From Neoceratodus forsteri (Eukaryota; Chordata; Ceratodontiformes; Ceratodontidae): 64,000 nucleotides of DNA. The notes beneath the pieces were generated by a model. It did no database searches. It saw only the letters and a list, made by a program, of their open reading frames with translations, and was not told where the DNA came from. Position 1 is the stretch's first letter; the number at the start of each line of letters is the position of its first letter. The stretch is taken from positions 821,435,001 to 821,499,000 of the forward strand of contig CM057459.1 of the NCBI GenBank assembly GCA_016271365.2. Reading direction: 5' to 3'. The position numbers and the translations under genes are program-made. Positions 31,491-43,814 of this stretch are shown here, piece by piece.

Positions 31491-31989
31491 CTAGCCAGGA
31501 AAGGGCTTGTCCAAGGGTAATCTTATTATTTATTTAAATATAAATATCATGGAATTTGGTTGCCAAGGTGTGTAAAGTCAAAGCAAAACAAACTGGAGCA
31601 ATTGCTCTGGTTGAAACCATACACTCAAGTCCTTGCATAATATTTGCAATTTCATTTATTCATGTCCATCAATGAATGGGCTCCAACATTTCACCATTTA
31701 TTAATTCATTTTCTGAATTATTCACAATTTAGACTCACTCCAGTGTTTATAGAATATATTGTTTGTGATACAGTGGTCCCTGAACAATATTTGGCCCAAA
31801 CTAGTAATCATAAGTGCCAAAATGACTATTTGCTTATATATAGGCTTTTGCCTTCTGTTGTCTGTCACATTTGTTTCCCACTTAAATGTGGTGTTACCTG
31901 TTTTAGAATAGATACAGAGATTTAGAATTTATTTTAGCATGTTTCCTGGCACTTGAGTAACCACAATTGAATTTTTTTTTAATGTTAAC
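31491..31989. other. Unassigned AT-rich stretch
   Basis: A 93-codon open frame at 31644-31925 has no recognisable domain. No repeat family seen. Confidence 0.4.
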
Positions 31990-33013
31990 TTATTGCCGGT
32001 GTTACTGTGCTGCAGGGCTCCATTTTGGCCCCCATATTGTTTGCAGTGTATATGCTACCATTGGGCAATATCATCAGGCAATACAGTTTGAGTTTTCACT
32101 GCTATGCAGATGATACTCAACTGTATATGTCCTTTCTGCCAGACAGGTTGATGTAGTCTCTGTGCTAAACAACTGTCTTGCTGAGATCAGGAAATGGATG
32201 AGCACCAGCTGGCTGAGACTGAACCCTGATAAGACTGAAGTGTTGGTTGTGGATCTGGGTCATCTGGGGGCAGGTTTGAAGGCTGGACATGTGTCAGGCC
32301 TATGGATCGATGGTGTTCAGCTCATTACTTCAGACCGGGTGTGTTACCTGGGTGTTACTTTTGACGATGGCCTGACCTTTAAATCACAGGTGTCGGCTGT
32401 GTTTAAACCATCATTTACCATCTGATGAATATTGCCCAGGTGAAACACCTGGTTCCTCCCAGATGACCTTCCAACATTTGTCCATGCCTTTGTCACTACC
32501 CACCTTGATGACTGCAGTGTCCTCTACCTAGGGCTCCCAGGGGTTGATATCCATAGTTTGCAGCTGGTGCAGAATGTGGCAGCCAGGCTTCTGACTGGAA
32601 TATCAAGGGCCAATCACATTATACTTGTGCTACATGAGCTGCACTGGCTGCCTGTTCAGTGGCAGATCACCTTTTAGGTTGGCTTGCTAACCTTTAAAGC
32701 ACTACAAGAGCTCCGATCCACTGACAAGGGATTGCTAGAGATTCTCAGGGTTCATTTAAAAACATCTGGCGCTCGTGGTTTTTCTTTTGAGGCACCAACC
32801 TTGTGGAATTCTATACCTCGTCAGTTAAGAGAATGCCTGACCATTGATAGATTTAAAACTAATTTAAATACATACTTATTCAGTTTAGCCTTCCCAAATG
32901 ATGTTTAATATATTGATATAGTTATTGTTTTACTGTTTTATGCTATGTTCATATTTTAATGTGCAGCTCCTTGACTTTGAAAGGCACTATATAAAGTTTG
33001 ATTTGATTTGATT
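31990..33013 (+). mobile_element. L2 LINE 1, 5'-truncated, with 3' end
   Basis: Encodes [20 protein letters not shown] near 32015, [11 protein letters not shown] near 32103 with intact catalytic Asp pair, WLRLNPDKTEVLVVDLG near 32210, LQLVQNVAARLL-like text near 32560, LHWLPVQW near 32640 and GFSFEAPTLWNSIPRQLREC near 32780. The 3' UTR ends GGCACTATATAAAG followed by TTTGA repeats at 32995-33013, the usual L2 tail. Closest in the window to the copy at 58590-63158. Stops present. Confidence 0.85.
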
Positions 33014-33520
33014 TAACTCCACACTATCTGTGAAATCTTACAACTGTGTTATATATCTTAACATTCATTGCATATATTTAGTTAACTGTCTCCATGTTGT
33101 AATGCACTTTTAATTTAAAACATACATATAGTTAACTATCTTCATGTTATAGAACATTTTTCATTCCAGGTGTATGCCATTCGTCTACCCCATGGCAAAT
33201 GATTGCAATATAACTCTTTGCTTACTTTTAGTGGAGCCTGTTGCTCATTCCATCTTCCTCCAGTGAACACAATGCTTTCTTACAGGCTCTAAAGAATTTT
33301 TGTAAAATACAAAAAGTTAGCATCTGCCTGAGGAAAACTTCTGCATTTTAAATATTATAGTGCAGGCTTTTACCTGGGTTCACTCGGTCTTCCATATGAA
33401 ACTCTTGTTTCTTTTACCATGACCTGAATACCAAATGGATAGCCCTGTATTTCAAAAAGATAATGATCTATTACATTCCTGATATGTGGCTTTCTATAGC
33501 CTGAATGAGTTAACATGAAG
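33014..33520. other. Unassigned AT-rich stretch
   Basis: A short imperfect direct repeat (CATATATTTAGTTAACTGTC and CATATAGTTAACTATC near 33070 and 33125) is the only structure I see. Confidence 0.4.
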
Positions 33521-33710
33521 ATATAGTGCAGTGGTTTAAGGCTCTGAGCGCAAATCTGGAGACCTGGGTTTGAATCCCAGAGCCCCCTTACATATACTGT
33601 GTGACCCTGAGCAAGTCACTTAACTTCAATGTGCTCCCAGGTTCCACCTGTAAACAAGATTTCAGTTTAGTGTATCTCACCTGGTTAAACAATTGGAAAA
33701 AAAAAAATCT
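33521..33710 (+). mobile_element. SINE-C (MIR-like), full
   Basis: TATAGTGCAGTGGTTTAAGG (box A region) and GGGTTTGAATCCCAG (box B) are followed by GTGTGACCCTGAGCAAGTCA, CTTAACTTC and TCCCAGGT. The order tRNA head, then the GAGCAAGTCACTTAAC core, is the layout of MIR and related CORE-type SINEs. Ends in an A-run at 33698. A second copy is at 56848. Confidence 0.85.
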
Positions 33711-34129
33711 TACTTGCATGTGTTCCTGGCATCTCACCAGCTTGTAAATTTCAAGTTTGGCAGCAAGAGTGAGGCCAAAGACCTCTCCTCTTGTACCTGT
33801 GTGGAATCACATGCTGATCTAGTTAGCAGACTCAGAATTACTGCATCATCACCTAGCAACCTAGGCTGCCTGGCAACCGCTTTTACACACAGATACACAT
33901 GCTAAATAATGGTAACAGAGTAGATCATACAGCAAATTCTTATAGATTTTATTGGTCCCATGGTATTAAAATTCTGCTACTTGTTAGTACTGATGTAAAA
34001 ACGTCTCCTAGGAAGGAAACGGGTCTTTGGAGACTGTTAGAAAGTGCTGTGTTAACTGGAGGAAGGTGAAAGGAGCAACAGGCTCCACTAATGACTTCAG
34101 TCACAAAGCTGGGAATAACTATTACATTA
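33711..34129. other. Unassigned stretch
   Basis: No family or gene recognised. Confidence 0.4.
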
Positions 34130-35125
34130 TGCACTGCAAGCCCATTGGGCCACAATGTGGACCAATGAGCTTTCAGCACATACTGTAAGCTGTCATTCGG
34201 TGGTGGCCGAGGATATATGTGGGTGGGTATGCTGCCCCGCCGATGACCGGGGGGCTGGGTTGACAGGGGATCCTGTGTGGGTGAGGGGGTCAGGGATGCC
34301 ACTGGATTACCAGGGAAAGTATAAAGGGATATTTTGTGCGATCAGGGTTGCCGGATGGGGGGTAACACTAGACCACCAGGGTGTCTTGAAATGGGATTTC
34401 AAGTCAATTGGGGAGACGGGCAGGGAGGGGGGTACCACTAGACTACCAGGGTGTTTTGAAATGGGATTTCAAGTCAATCGGGGATACAGGCAGGGAGGGG
34501 TGTACCACTACACTGCCAGGGTGTTTCAAAATGGGATTTCAAGTTGATCGGGGATACGGGCAGGGATGGGGGTGCCACTAGACCATCAAGGTGTTTTGAA
34601 ATGGGATTTCAATTTGATCTGGGATATGGGTAGGGAGGGTGGTACAACTAAACTACCAGGGACTGTACGACAGTTAGTTCGGCGATCAGTTGTATGGGAT
34701 GGGGAAAGGGTAATACTGCGGTACCTGGAACTGGGACAGCATGCTGTGCAGGGCATCAGGAGAATTTAATTGGCCAGCCCTGCACAACTCTTGCAAATGG
34801 GACCATAATGACATGCAAATGGCCCCATTTGTGCCTTGCATGCATTATGGCTTCATTTGCATATATATGTCTGAATGTCAGGAATTTGTGCACGATGTAT
34901 CTCTGATGTGCTGGTGCATTTCCCACTCTTGGTATTCAGACGTGTCTGGGGGATGTGCTGGTGCATTATATTTATGCCACGGGTATTTTGAGGTATATTC
35001 AGATGAGATGCGCCATGGCACAATCCTTTGAATATATCCTTTTGTCGCTCCAGCATAACTCAATTGTGCTCCACAACCACTTGCACCATTGGCAGGTGCA
35101 ATTTTGAATATATCGGGACCTATGT
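34130..35125. mobile_element. Half foldback element X2, reverse of X1
   Basis: Left part starts with an inverted repeat around 34140-34175 (GCCCATTGGGCC, GGACCAATGAGC) that corresponds to the centre of X1. A tandem array follows at 34300-34670. The right part has GCAAATGGGACCATAATG and TGCATTATGGC near 34795-34855, equal to the complement of X1 near 4140-4200. It ends in TTGAATATATCGGG near 35110. Part order is the exact reverse of X1, so both are halves of one foldback family. Confidence 0.6.
34300..34670 (-). repeat. Tandem repeat, about five ~70-bp units
   Basis: CACTAGACCACCAGGGTGT, a near-complement of the CCCTGGTGGTCCAGTGG unit start of X1, recurs near 34367, 34437, 34508 and 34578, with a weaker copy near 34650 and another near 34300. 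Between them runs GAAATGGGATTTCAAGT, itself a short palindrome. Confidence 0.8.
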
Positions 35126-37029
35126 ATTTGAATGTTGTGAATCAAAGTATTCCATCTTTATCTTACAGCTGCTGTACTGTGGCTAATTAGACATCAGTAA
35201 CAGTTTGCCATTTACAATTAGAAAAACAAATGTTGCATTACTTATAAAAATTACTTTTGAAAATTGCAGTCTTTTTCTTTTGTGGACTGTTTGTCACTGT
35301 CATCAATGTTGGAAATTGCATCCACTATGTCAGAAAGGGTTTCATCCAGAAGTCTAACATACTCACCATCCCGCAAGGTAACGATGCCAGATTGATTTTG
35401 CCACACAAGCAGGAATCATCTTTCTTATTTTCTGTCCAAAAAATCCATAAGTCCAGTATGGACTGACAGTTTGCTGTGTGCCAAAATACCCAGAAATGCA
35501 AGAAACAAAACTGACCATGATTGATTTTTTCGGCTGTAACTCTTATTATCCTCCATATCAAAGACCATCTAATGAGTATTGTCCCTGGTTCCCAAAAGTC
35601 AGCTACCACATAGTCTAGACCTCAACCACATTCTTAATTACTCAAATGAATACTATACTTGTGGTACTGCCAGAGGGAGGAGGGATGCCACCCACCCATA
35701 CCTGAATCCAATCCAATGTGGACAGAAGGTGAGCTCATGGGTGGCAGTGCAGGTTTGGGATACGTACTTCACTGTTCATACATTTCAGCTGGCTCTGCCT
35801 CCTGTGCATTGACTCAGTGCATACCATTGGGGTGTGGATGTGCATAGAAAATGGAAAGTAGAATCCATCTCTGCATGCCTAGACACTCAAGCTTAATGCC
35901 CACCTCTTCCCCCCTGAGAAAATAAGGTCGGGTGTGACCTATTTTTATCCCACAGGGCACAGCATGGTGAGACAGGTGGCAGAAAGGGCAAGACTGGTGG
36001 CCAGACAAAGACTGTCATCAGCATGAAGATTTGTGAGGTCAGGATGTGTAGGGGAAGATGCCCAAAAAAGTCAAATAATGTCACAATGCCATCAGATAAC
36101 AATAGTGTACAAGGTTTATGCATTTGGTATCAGTTGATGTTACCTATTGAGAATAGGGTTGATATAATAGTGATATAATTCTTCAGAATTCATTATATAC
36201 TGTTGACTGTGATTTGATTTTGTCTTAGTGTCTGGGGTGTTGCAGACTTTCAGATAATCAATTATTTTTAAAATCCACAATGTGTGTAGCACACTACATT
36301 AAGGGTACAGAAAGACAAAGGTTTAAATGGATGGTGAGGCAAGTGTATATGATGTCATGATAGCCAAACCACCACCACACCACTACCAGTACCCATCCAA
36401 CCAAGATCGTGATATGTTTTTCCAGGGGTGGTGGGTGTTTGTGGTACTGGCACTCACTCTCCTTGCCCAGTCACTGGAGCCAATCCATGGGGTTTGGGGG
36501 GGTAGGATGGAGGTCTGCCAAGGTAAATCCTTGTGAGGTGGTTGCCAGTGGCATATGGTTGGGCAGGGCTGATAGGCAGCCTGGCTAACTGTACCATGGA
36601 TCATACAACATTGATAATAAAAAAAGTGGAAGATGATGTGCTAGGTCATTACCAAAAAGTTGGGTTATTTTCCAGTAGTCACTCAATGTAAGCGTAGTGG
36701 TGTAGTGCCACAACACTTAGCAAAACTGCTCGACAATGGCACACTGCCTCAAAATTGGAATGCATGAAAATGCAATTGAAGTCTTCATTATCTTTCATGT
36801 GCATGCAAGGAGCTGCAGTGTGACTGAATTCAACTTCCATGGTGGGTTTGTTGTGGTCAGGAATTTTTTTTGGGGGGGGGTGGTAAGCACTCGTAACACC
36901 TGGCAGCACAATATCTCAAAACAGGCACACAAATGGTGCATAACATAGCAATCCAAAGCCAGTTCAAACATTCAAATGCTTCCATTGCCATCTCTATCCA
37001 CTGCTCCTCACAATGTATTCCATAACTAC
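35126..37029. other. Unassigned 1.9-kb stretch
   Basis: Low-copy-looking sequence. Short open frames (for example 35257-35466 and 36327-36536 on plus) show no domain. I see no repeat family boundary or exon I can support. Confidence 0.4.
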
Positions 37030-39245
37030 ACAAGCACACTGTCGTGGAACTTCAGAGGAGTTGACTTTGATAAGATGACCAACAGAATTAAGCTAGCCCT
37101 GGCAAGAAGAAATACAGGTCAGGTGCTACAGGCAAAGTTGGCAGGCCTTAAGGGTGCAATACTTGAAGCAACATCCCATTGTGTTAGGGAGAAAAGCAAG
37201 AGCAAAAGAAGGATGGAACCACTTTGGTTCTCAAAATCAGTAGCAGAAAAGGTCAGACACAAAAGGTTGGCCTTCAGAAAATGTAAGGGAACGCAGCGGG
37301 ATGAAGATAGGGAGGCATACCAAGCTTCCCTAAGGGAAGTAGGGAGGGAAGTAAGGCAGGTAAAGGCCTAAATCAAGGAAACGCTAGCTCGAACAGTGAA
37401 AGAAGGGGACAAGACTTTCTATAGATACATTAGTGAAAGGTGAAAGACCAGAGGGGCTATTGCTAAGATCAAGAGGGATAAGAGGGAGTGTGTGGAGGAG
37501 GACCAAGGAAAAGCATCTATCCAAAATAGATACTTCTGCTCAGTATTTACTTAGAAGAAGGTAGGGCAGGGTCCACAGCTCAGCACCATGGACACGATGG
37601 GGGGGGGAGGTGTGCACAAGTCCCTACATAAAAGAAATGGTCCTACAAGAGCTCACTAAACTCAGGGTGGAAAAGGCAATTGGACCTGATGGAATGCATC
37701 CCAGGGTACTAAAGGAGCTAAGGGTGGGATTAGCAGAACCATTAGCAGAACTGTTTAATGAGTCTCTGACCACAGAAGAGGTCCCAGAAGGCTGAAGAAG
37801 GGCTCATGTGATCCTGGTACACAAGAAAGGCAGCATGGCAGAGGCAGGGAACTACAGACCAATCAGTCTTACCTCAATAGTGGGCAATATTATGGAGGCA
37901 TTCCTTAAGGGAAGGATAGTACAACAACTGGAATCCATTGGAGCACAGGATCCAAGACAGCATAGGTTTACAATAGGAAGGACTTGACAAACTAATCTCA
38001 TAGATTTTTTTAACTATGTAACCAGAGTGGTGGACCAAGGGGGTGCAGCTGATGTTGCCTACCTTGACTTCAGCAAAGCTTTCGATACTGTTCTACATAG
38101 AAGATTAATCAATAAGCTGTGTAGGCTCAGAGTGGGTCAGAAGTTGGTCAAATGGGTGGCAAACTGTATGGCAGGCAGAAAACAGAGAGTGGTTGTAAAT
38201 GGTATACAGTCAGAAGAGGTGAAAGTCACAAATGGGGAACCTCAGGGGTCAGTCCTGGGGTCAGTCCTCATTAATATCTTCATCAGTGACATTGCAGATG
38301 GACTAGAGGGTAAGGTTTGCCTGTTTGCAGATGACACCAAGATCTGCAACAGAGTAGATGATCCTGATGGAGTTGGCAGAATGAGAAGAGATCTGGAAAA
38401 ACTGGTAAAATGGTCTGAAGAGTGGCAACTGGGGTTTGATACAAAGAAGTGCAAGATCATGGACATAGGGAAGAGAAACCCTGAAGATACCTATAGGTTG
38501 GGAAGGGAGTTGCTGGCAACCACAGTGGAAGAAAGAGACTTGGGCATCATCATCACAGATGACCTGAAATCGTCCAAGCGACCACTAAAGCAGTAAGTAA
38601 GGCTAAAGAGATGTTGGGGTGTATTAGTATGGGTATCACAAGTCGTAAGAGGGAGGTAATAATCCCTCTTTACAAGACACTGGTTAGGCCCCATCTGGAG
38701 TACTTCATGCAGTACTGGAGGCGGCACCTGCACAAGAACATTAATAAAATGGATGCAGTCCAGATAAGGGCAACCAAAATGGTGCAGGGACTGAATTAGA
38801 TAACATATGAGGACAGACTAATGGAGCTTAATATATATACCCTAGAGAAGAGGAGGGAGAGAGGTGATATGTTCGAAACATTCAGACATCTTAAGGGCAT
38901 TAACAAGCTGAAAGAGACTTGTTTTAATACAAGAAAAATAGCAGAACAAGAGGACACAGCATGAAATTAGAGGGAGGCCGATTAAGGGGTAATATGAGGA
39001 AGTTCTTTTTCACAGAAAGGGTGGTGGTTGCATGGAATGGCCTACTTCAGGAAGTGGTGGACATGAATACAGTGCAGGGCTTCAAACAGGCATAGGACAG
39101 GCATAAGGGAGCAATACAGATGAGTATGAATAAATAGGCCATTGACAGAGTAAAGGCCTATGGCACATTCATAAGGTAGAAAAAAATGAGCCGACTGGAT
39201 AGGCCTTGAGGTCCTTATCTGCCATCAACTTCTATGTTTCTATGT
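37030..39245 (+). mobile_element. CR1 LINE E, RT and 3' end
   Basis: Begins in the linker after the endonuclease (LSWNFRGVDFDKMTNRIK). A stop follows at 37371; then come VEKAIGPDGMHPRVLKEL near 37660, YLDFSKAFDTVLHRRLINK near 38060 and GEPQGSVLGSVLINIF near 38240, where Val of GVPQG is Glu. FADDTKICNRVDDPDG near 38325 keeps the catalytic pair. The frame 38027-38596 is open for 189 codons. C-terminal LVRPHLEYFMQYWRRHLHKN near 38680. The 3' end is GTCCTTATCTGCCATCAAC and a CTATGTTTCTATG tail at 39228-39245. 5'-truncated. Confidence 0.9.
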
Positions 39246-39464
39246 CTTCTCAGTACCCACTGTTTCCCATTTCAATTGTGTAAAACAATACAGCAGCCAT
39301 AGGTTTGCAAATAGTAAATAACATAATAGAGGAAAACAACTGAAATGAACAGGCAGACACTACATGATAAAGCAACAGTCATACCAACCCCCACATCACC
39401 CCAGCCTTGAGGAAGAGTGGGTGCTTACAAAATGACAGGCACAAAACTACTTGAATGCTACAAC
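39246..39464. other. Short unassigned gap
   Basis: No feature seen between the CR1 tail and the L2-like LINE tail. Confidence 0.4.
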
Positions 39465-42400
39465 ATTTATTTATTTTATTTATTTCAGTCTATGATTACA
39501 ATACCTTTGAGCTGAGGCCCTTTACAAAGGTTCCACGTCAGTGTGTGCAACAGTCATCATTTTTAGTTACAAACATATAGTTATTGACTTACAGACATGT
39601 AATAACCAGTACAAAGACTTGAGCTATGAGCAAGAAAAGGGAAGGGGGTGGGTGGTGGAAGTGAGGTAGCAGATTGAGGGGAGGAGGTGCAGGGGTGGGG
39701 GAGTACGGGAGGTGGTTGAGGCAGGGGCAGGAGTGGAGATAAGGGGAGGAGGTGGGCGAGGGTGGGAGACAGTGCAGTCAGGGGGCCTTGTTGAGGGAAT
39801 ATGACAGGTAAGGTGCTAGGGGTGCAAAGACTGATTGTAAGTGCTGGGTGCTGGGACATTTGCAGCTGGAAAGGTGGAAATGTTAAGATGGGCAATCGCA
39901 GGATACAAGCAATGAGAGACGCAGCTTGGACCTGAAGAGGCCAAGTGTTGGAGTGGTCACTATGTCGCTGCCAAGAGAGTTGAGCCAGTTGGATGCCCGA
40001 TAGGCAAATGATCTTTGTCCTTGGGACGTGCAACATTGTGGGATATGTAGTAGATGGGAACTGGATCTCCTTGTAGTGACTTTCCTATGTCTAGGCTTAA
40101 GGAGGGCACAGACACCAGGTGGGGCCAGACCCATTATAATTTTCTTGGCCGTGATGCAGGTTTGGTATTTTATGCGTTTGTCCAGTTGAAGCCATCCAGA
40201 TTGGGAATAAAGGTCACATGTGTGGGCTCAGCGATGTGAGCCAGTGATGAGACGACAGGCCTTATTCAGGGAGGTTGCGATACATTTGAGAGAAGAGGTA
40301 GTTGCAGACCCATATATGATAAGACCATAGTCTATGATGCTGACGATGGAGCTTTGGACGGCCACTGCCAGTGCTTCTGGGGTTAGATGTTTCCTGTGCT
40401 GGAATAATATGCCTAACTTAGCATTGGCAGACTTTGCAACATGCTGATATGGACAGCATATGAGAGGTGGGGATCAAGGGTGATGCCGAGGTACTTGAAC
40501 GTTTGTGTTTGCTCTAGGATGGCTCCTTGTTTGGTTGCAATGGTGAGGTGGAGTTGTTTGTTTTTGTTGTGGGGGCTGCAGAAGACCATAAACTTGTTTT
40601 TTTCCTAATTGAGAAGCAGTTTATGATTTAGAAACCAGGATTCGATGGAGGAGAAGGCCTGCTGAAGTTTATTTTGTAATTGGATTGGATAAGAGTCCAA
40701 GGTGAGGATCACAGCATCGTCGGCGTAGAGAATTATTTGTTCTGGGCAGCTATCTGGTAGTGAGTTTAAGAATAGGCTTAAGAGGAGGGGTCCCAGAATG
40801 GAGCCCTGAGGGACTCCCAAGCAGACTGGTCTAGGGTCCAAGAGTGTATCAGCGATTCTTACTGTTTGGGACTGTTCTTCAAGGTAACTCTTAAACCAGC
40901 CAATGGAGTTGGTTGACAGCCCAGTGTTCTGAAGCTGGACAAGCAAGAGGCGATGATTGACGGTGTCGAAGGCTTTAGTTAAGTCAATGTAGATTGAGCC
41001 TAGTAGTTCACCGGAGTCAAGTGCATTGTGGATTGCACTGGTGAATTCAAGTAGGGCTGTGGAGGTGCTGTGATCTTTGTGGAACCCATGTTGTTGCTTG
41101 CACAGGATGTTGTACGTACCCAGGTATTCTGTGAGCTGGTCCAAGACGATGAGTTCTAGTGCCTTGGAGAGTAGGGGTAGTAAGGAGATAGGTCTGTAGT
41201 TAACGTGGGCAGTTTTGTCACCACTTTTATGGACTGGGATGACAGTGGCAGATTTCCATCTGTCTGGGAACTGGCTAAGGCTGAGGGAGAGGTTAAAAAT
41301 TCTGGTCAGAGGACTAAGCACTTCATCAAGTGTGAGAGACAGGATTTTGAGATCGAGGGAGTCATTACTGAATCTTGATTTGCAAAGGGCTTTGGTTACA
41401 TATTTGCATACTTGGTGAGCCTTGACTGCTTTGAAGTAGAAGTGGGGAGAGCTGGTGGGAGTAGTGTTCATTGCGGACAGAGGGGCTTCACCATCTTTGA
41501 AGTAGTTCTGGGGTAGGACAACGCTGAGGTTGGTAAAGACTTTGTTAAAGGAATTCACAATGGTTTTTGGGTTGAGGGCTGTGGTTCCGTTGATGTTGAG
41601 TATTGATGGGGGGGTTTTGGGTGGATTCCTGGTGAGTTCCTTTATGTTCTTCCAGAATTTTGGACCATTGCCCAGGAGTTTGTGAGGGCATGCTTATAGT
41701 AGGCGGACTTCATTTGCCGGATAGTTTTGGTGCAGTCATTGCGGGCACGTTTGTAGTTTTGGATGTCGTTTTGCCTTCCAGAGTTTCTGGCCAGCTCCCA
41801 TAGGTGGTGTCTTGTTTTTAGCATCCTGAGGAGGTCACCTGTGAGCCAAGGGTTACTGAGTGATTTGACTTTGTGTTTCTTAACAGGAGCATACGTGTCA
41901 CAGGCCACAGTGAAAATGTTTATGAAGTGGTCAAGGGCAGTGTTTACGTTGGTTGCATTAAAGATAGAGGACAAGTCTTGATGGAGAAGGTGGGATTTGA
42001 GTCGAGGAAGGTGACCACTGGGTAGAACCCTGCTAGTGATAGTTTTTGGTGGTTGTTTGATGAATTTATTTGACTAGGTGCAGCTAACAGGGGAGTGATC
42101 GCTGAGAGAGTCAGGGAGGACATTAGTGTTAGATATCCACGATGGGTGACTGGTAAGGATCCAGTCCAACAGTGTGCTGGTGCCGGTCCTGTAATTTTTC
42201 CTTGTTGGTGAGTCAACCATTTGTGTGAGGTTCGCCGCAGCAATGGTATCCCTGTGTGCTCCAGCATCGGCTACAGGCCAGCTGATGTTGAAGTCGCCTA
42301 GGAGGATGGATTCAGTGTCCGGTGGGATTGACTTTACAAAGTCAAGAACAGCTGTTAGACCAGTTCCCTGTTCTTTGGGAGGGATGTACATGATGGCAAT

Positions 42401-42840
42401 AGTGAGGGTTTTGTTTTGGGCTCCGAGGAGGATTCTCACTGGCAGTATCTGAGCAGTTGCGGGTTGGAGTGAGGAAATGATGTGGTGCCCCTGTATGGAG
42501 TCTTTTAGGTAGAGAGCACAGCTTCCACCTCTTTTGGAGAGGTGATCCAGCCTAAAGACATTGTAGCCAGGAAGGCTGATTGCATGGTCCGGTACTGATG
42601 GCGTGAGCCAGGTTTTGACAACTGCCAGGATGTCAGGGCTGTGCTGGCTGGTGAAGGCCTGTAGGGCATCTATTTTAGGAAGGAGGCTGCAGATGTTGAT
42701 TGATATGAATGAGAGGGCATCCGAAGGCTTGCTCAGATTAATGGCTTTATAGCAGAATGGGCCAGAGTTTGGGTGCACGTTGCCTGACAGCATTAGGAGG
42801 AGGAGGACTAGCCTCAAGGAGCTGCGGCGTATTTCTTTAA
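39465..42840 (-). mobile_element. L2-like LINE 2, near complete
   Basis: Minus-strand ORF2. The endonuclease at 42817-42074 has GNVHPNSGPF, SFISINICSLLPKIDALQ, KTWLTPSVPD, LGDFNISWP and LLDWILTSHP with SLSDHSPV, so the Asn, Asp and SDH catalytic blocks are all visible. The linker is at 41974-41642. The RT at 41558-40605 has NYRPISLLPLLSKALE, CKQQHGFHKDHSTSTALLEF, YIDLTKAFDTVNHRLLL, GVPQGSILGPLLLS and YADDAVILT. A TAG at 40602 and one or two shifts separate the last part (FKYLGITLDPHLS, then NWLNSLGSD). The 3' UTR has a purine/pyrimidine-biased tract (39620-39790) and ends in AAATAAATAAA near 39470-39485. It looks young. ORF1 was not recognised. Confidence 0.88.
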
Positions 42841-43364
42841 GGGAATGCTTTCACCTGCTAGCATCTCGGGAAATTGCCGCGCATCGGCGATAGTGGGTGA
42901 GGGTAAGCATGGACAGGGGGGACCAGAGTGGAGGGCTAGGACCAGTGTGGGTGTAGAACAGTTTCATGGCAGTAGGAAGGATCCTGGGCAAAGGGCAGTG
43001 ACCAATGTGCAACGTGTCAAACTGGAGGAAGGATGTAAGAATGTGGAAGCTTTGGGGGAGGGAGGGAAATCAGGCTTTTGGGGAGTGCAGTAGGGGAGGA
43101 AGACAGGCAAGAAGAAATAGAATAGTGGGTAGAGAACGGTGGAGGCACATGATTAAGGTAGGATTAGGGGTAGGCAGAGGGAGGGGGTTAAGGCAGGCTG
43201 GCAGGGCTAGGAGAAGGGGGCGGAAGAGCAGTAGCTGGATCAGTGGGAAGTGAGGATGCAACCAGGAAGGCCAATCAGCCAGGGACTGTGTCTTTCAGAG
43301 GGTATACTTTTTTTTTTTTAAATGAAAGACCAAGAATCCCTCTAGTGGCTGGTCTGTATAATCA
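42841..43364 (-). other. G-rich region 5' of L2-like LINE 2
   Basis: On the minus strand this lies directly upstream of the endonuclease start, so it may be the 5' UTR of the LINE. On plus it is rich in GGGAGG and AGG words. No ORF1 found. Confidence 0.4.
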
Positions 43365-43525
43365 GAGCGGGTTTTCTGGAAGTGCCCATGTTCCTATTGG
43401 CTGTGCTGTCCTGTACCTTCGGAGGAGCTGCAGGCGGGCCTCCTGCTCTCGGTCGGTGGCTGGCTGGGTGCTGGCCGACCATGGGGGAGCCGAAGCATCC
43501 CCATTCAAGGGCAGGCAGCTGGAGA
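43365..43525. repeat. Isolated copy of the 102-bp minisatellite unit plus leader
   Basis: GTTTTCTGGAAGTGCCCATG, TTGGCTGTGCTGTCCTGTAC and one 102-bp unit, equal to the start of the array at 43815. The two are 450 bases apart, so a larger block was duplicated. Confidence 0.85.
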
Positions 43526-43814
43526 GAAGAAAAAAGAGCAGGGCTTAAATAGCATAGAGGTAGGATGGGTTTAGATTTGAGCAGTTTAGCAAGACAAAGG
43601 AGAGTTAGACTTTTCGGTGCCAAGGCAGAGTGCTTGGATGGGGGGGTGCAGGAGAAGCACTGAAACAGAAGAGGTGTAAACACTTTAAAACACTAGTAGA
43701 AATTACAATCCAGCTAATACAGTTGAAAAACTTCTATTAAACACTTGAAATGTACTTATTTCTATCTAAAATCTATTTGTAAAAAGTGCCAGGTGGCAGA
43801 AGCAGGGGTAAAGT
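43526..43814. other. Spacer between minisatellite blocks
   Basis: AT-rich stretch with TTAAACACTT words; no gene seen. Confidence 0.4.

Noticed and set aside
33521..33600. Possible tRNA gene (box A and box B present)
   Set aside because: No cloverleaf acceptor pairing visible, and the MIR-type core follows directly; it is a SINE head.
35257..35466. Plus-strand frame with a signal-peptide-like start
   Set aside because: Hydrophobic start only; 70 codons, no domain or exon context.
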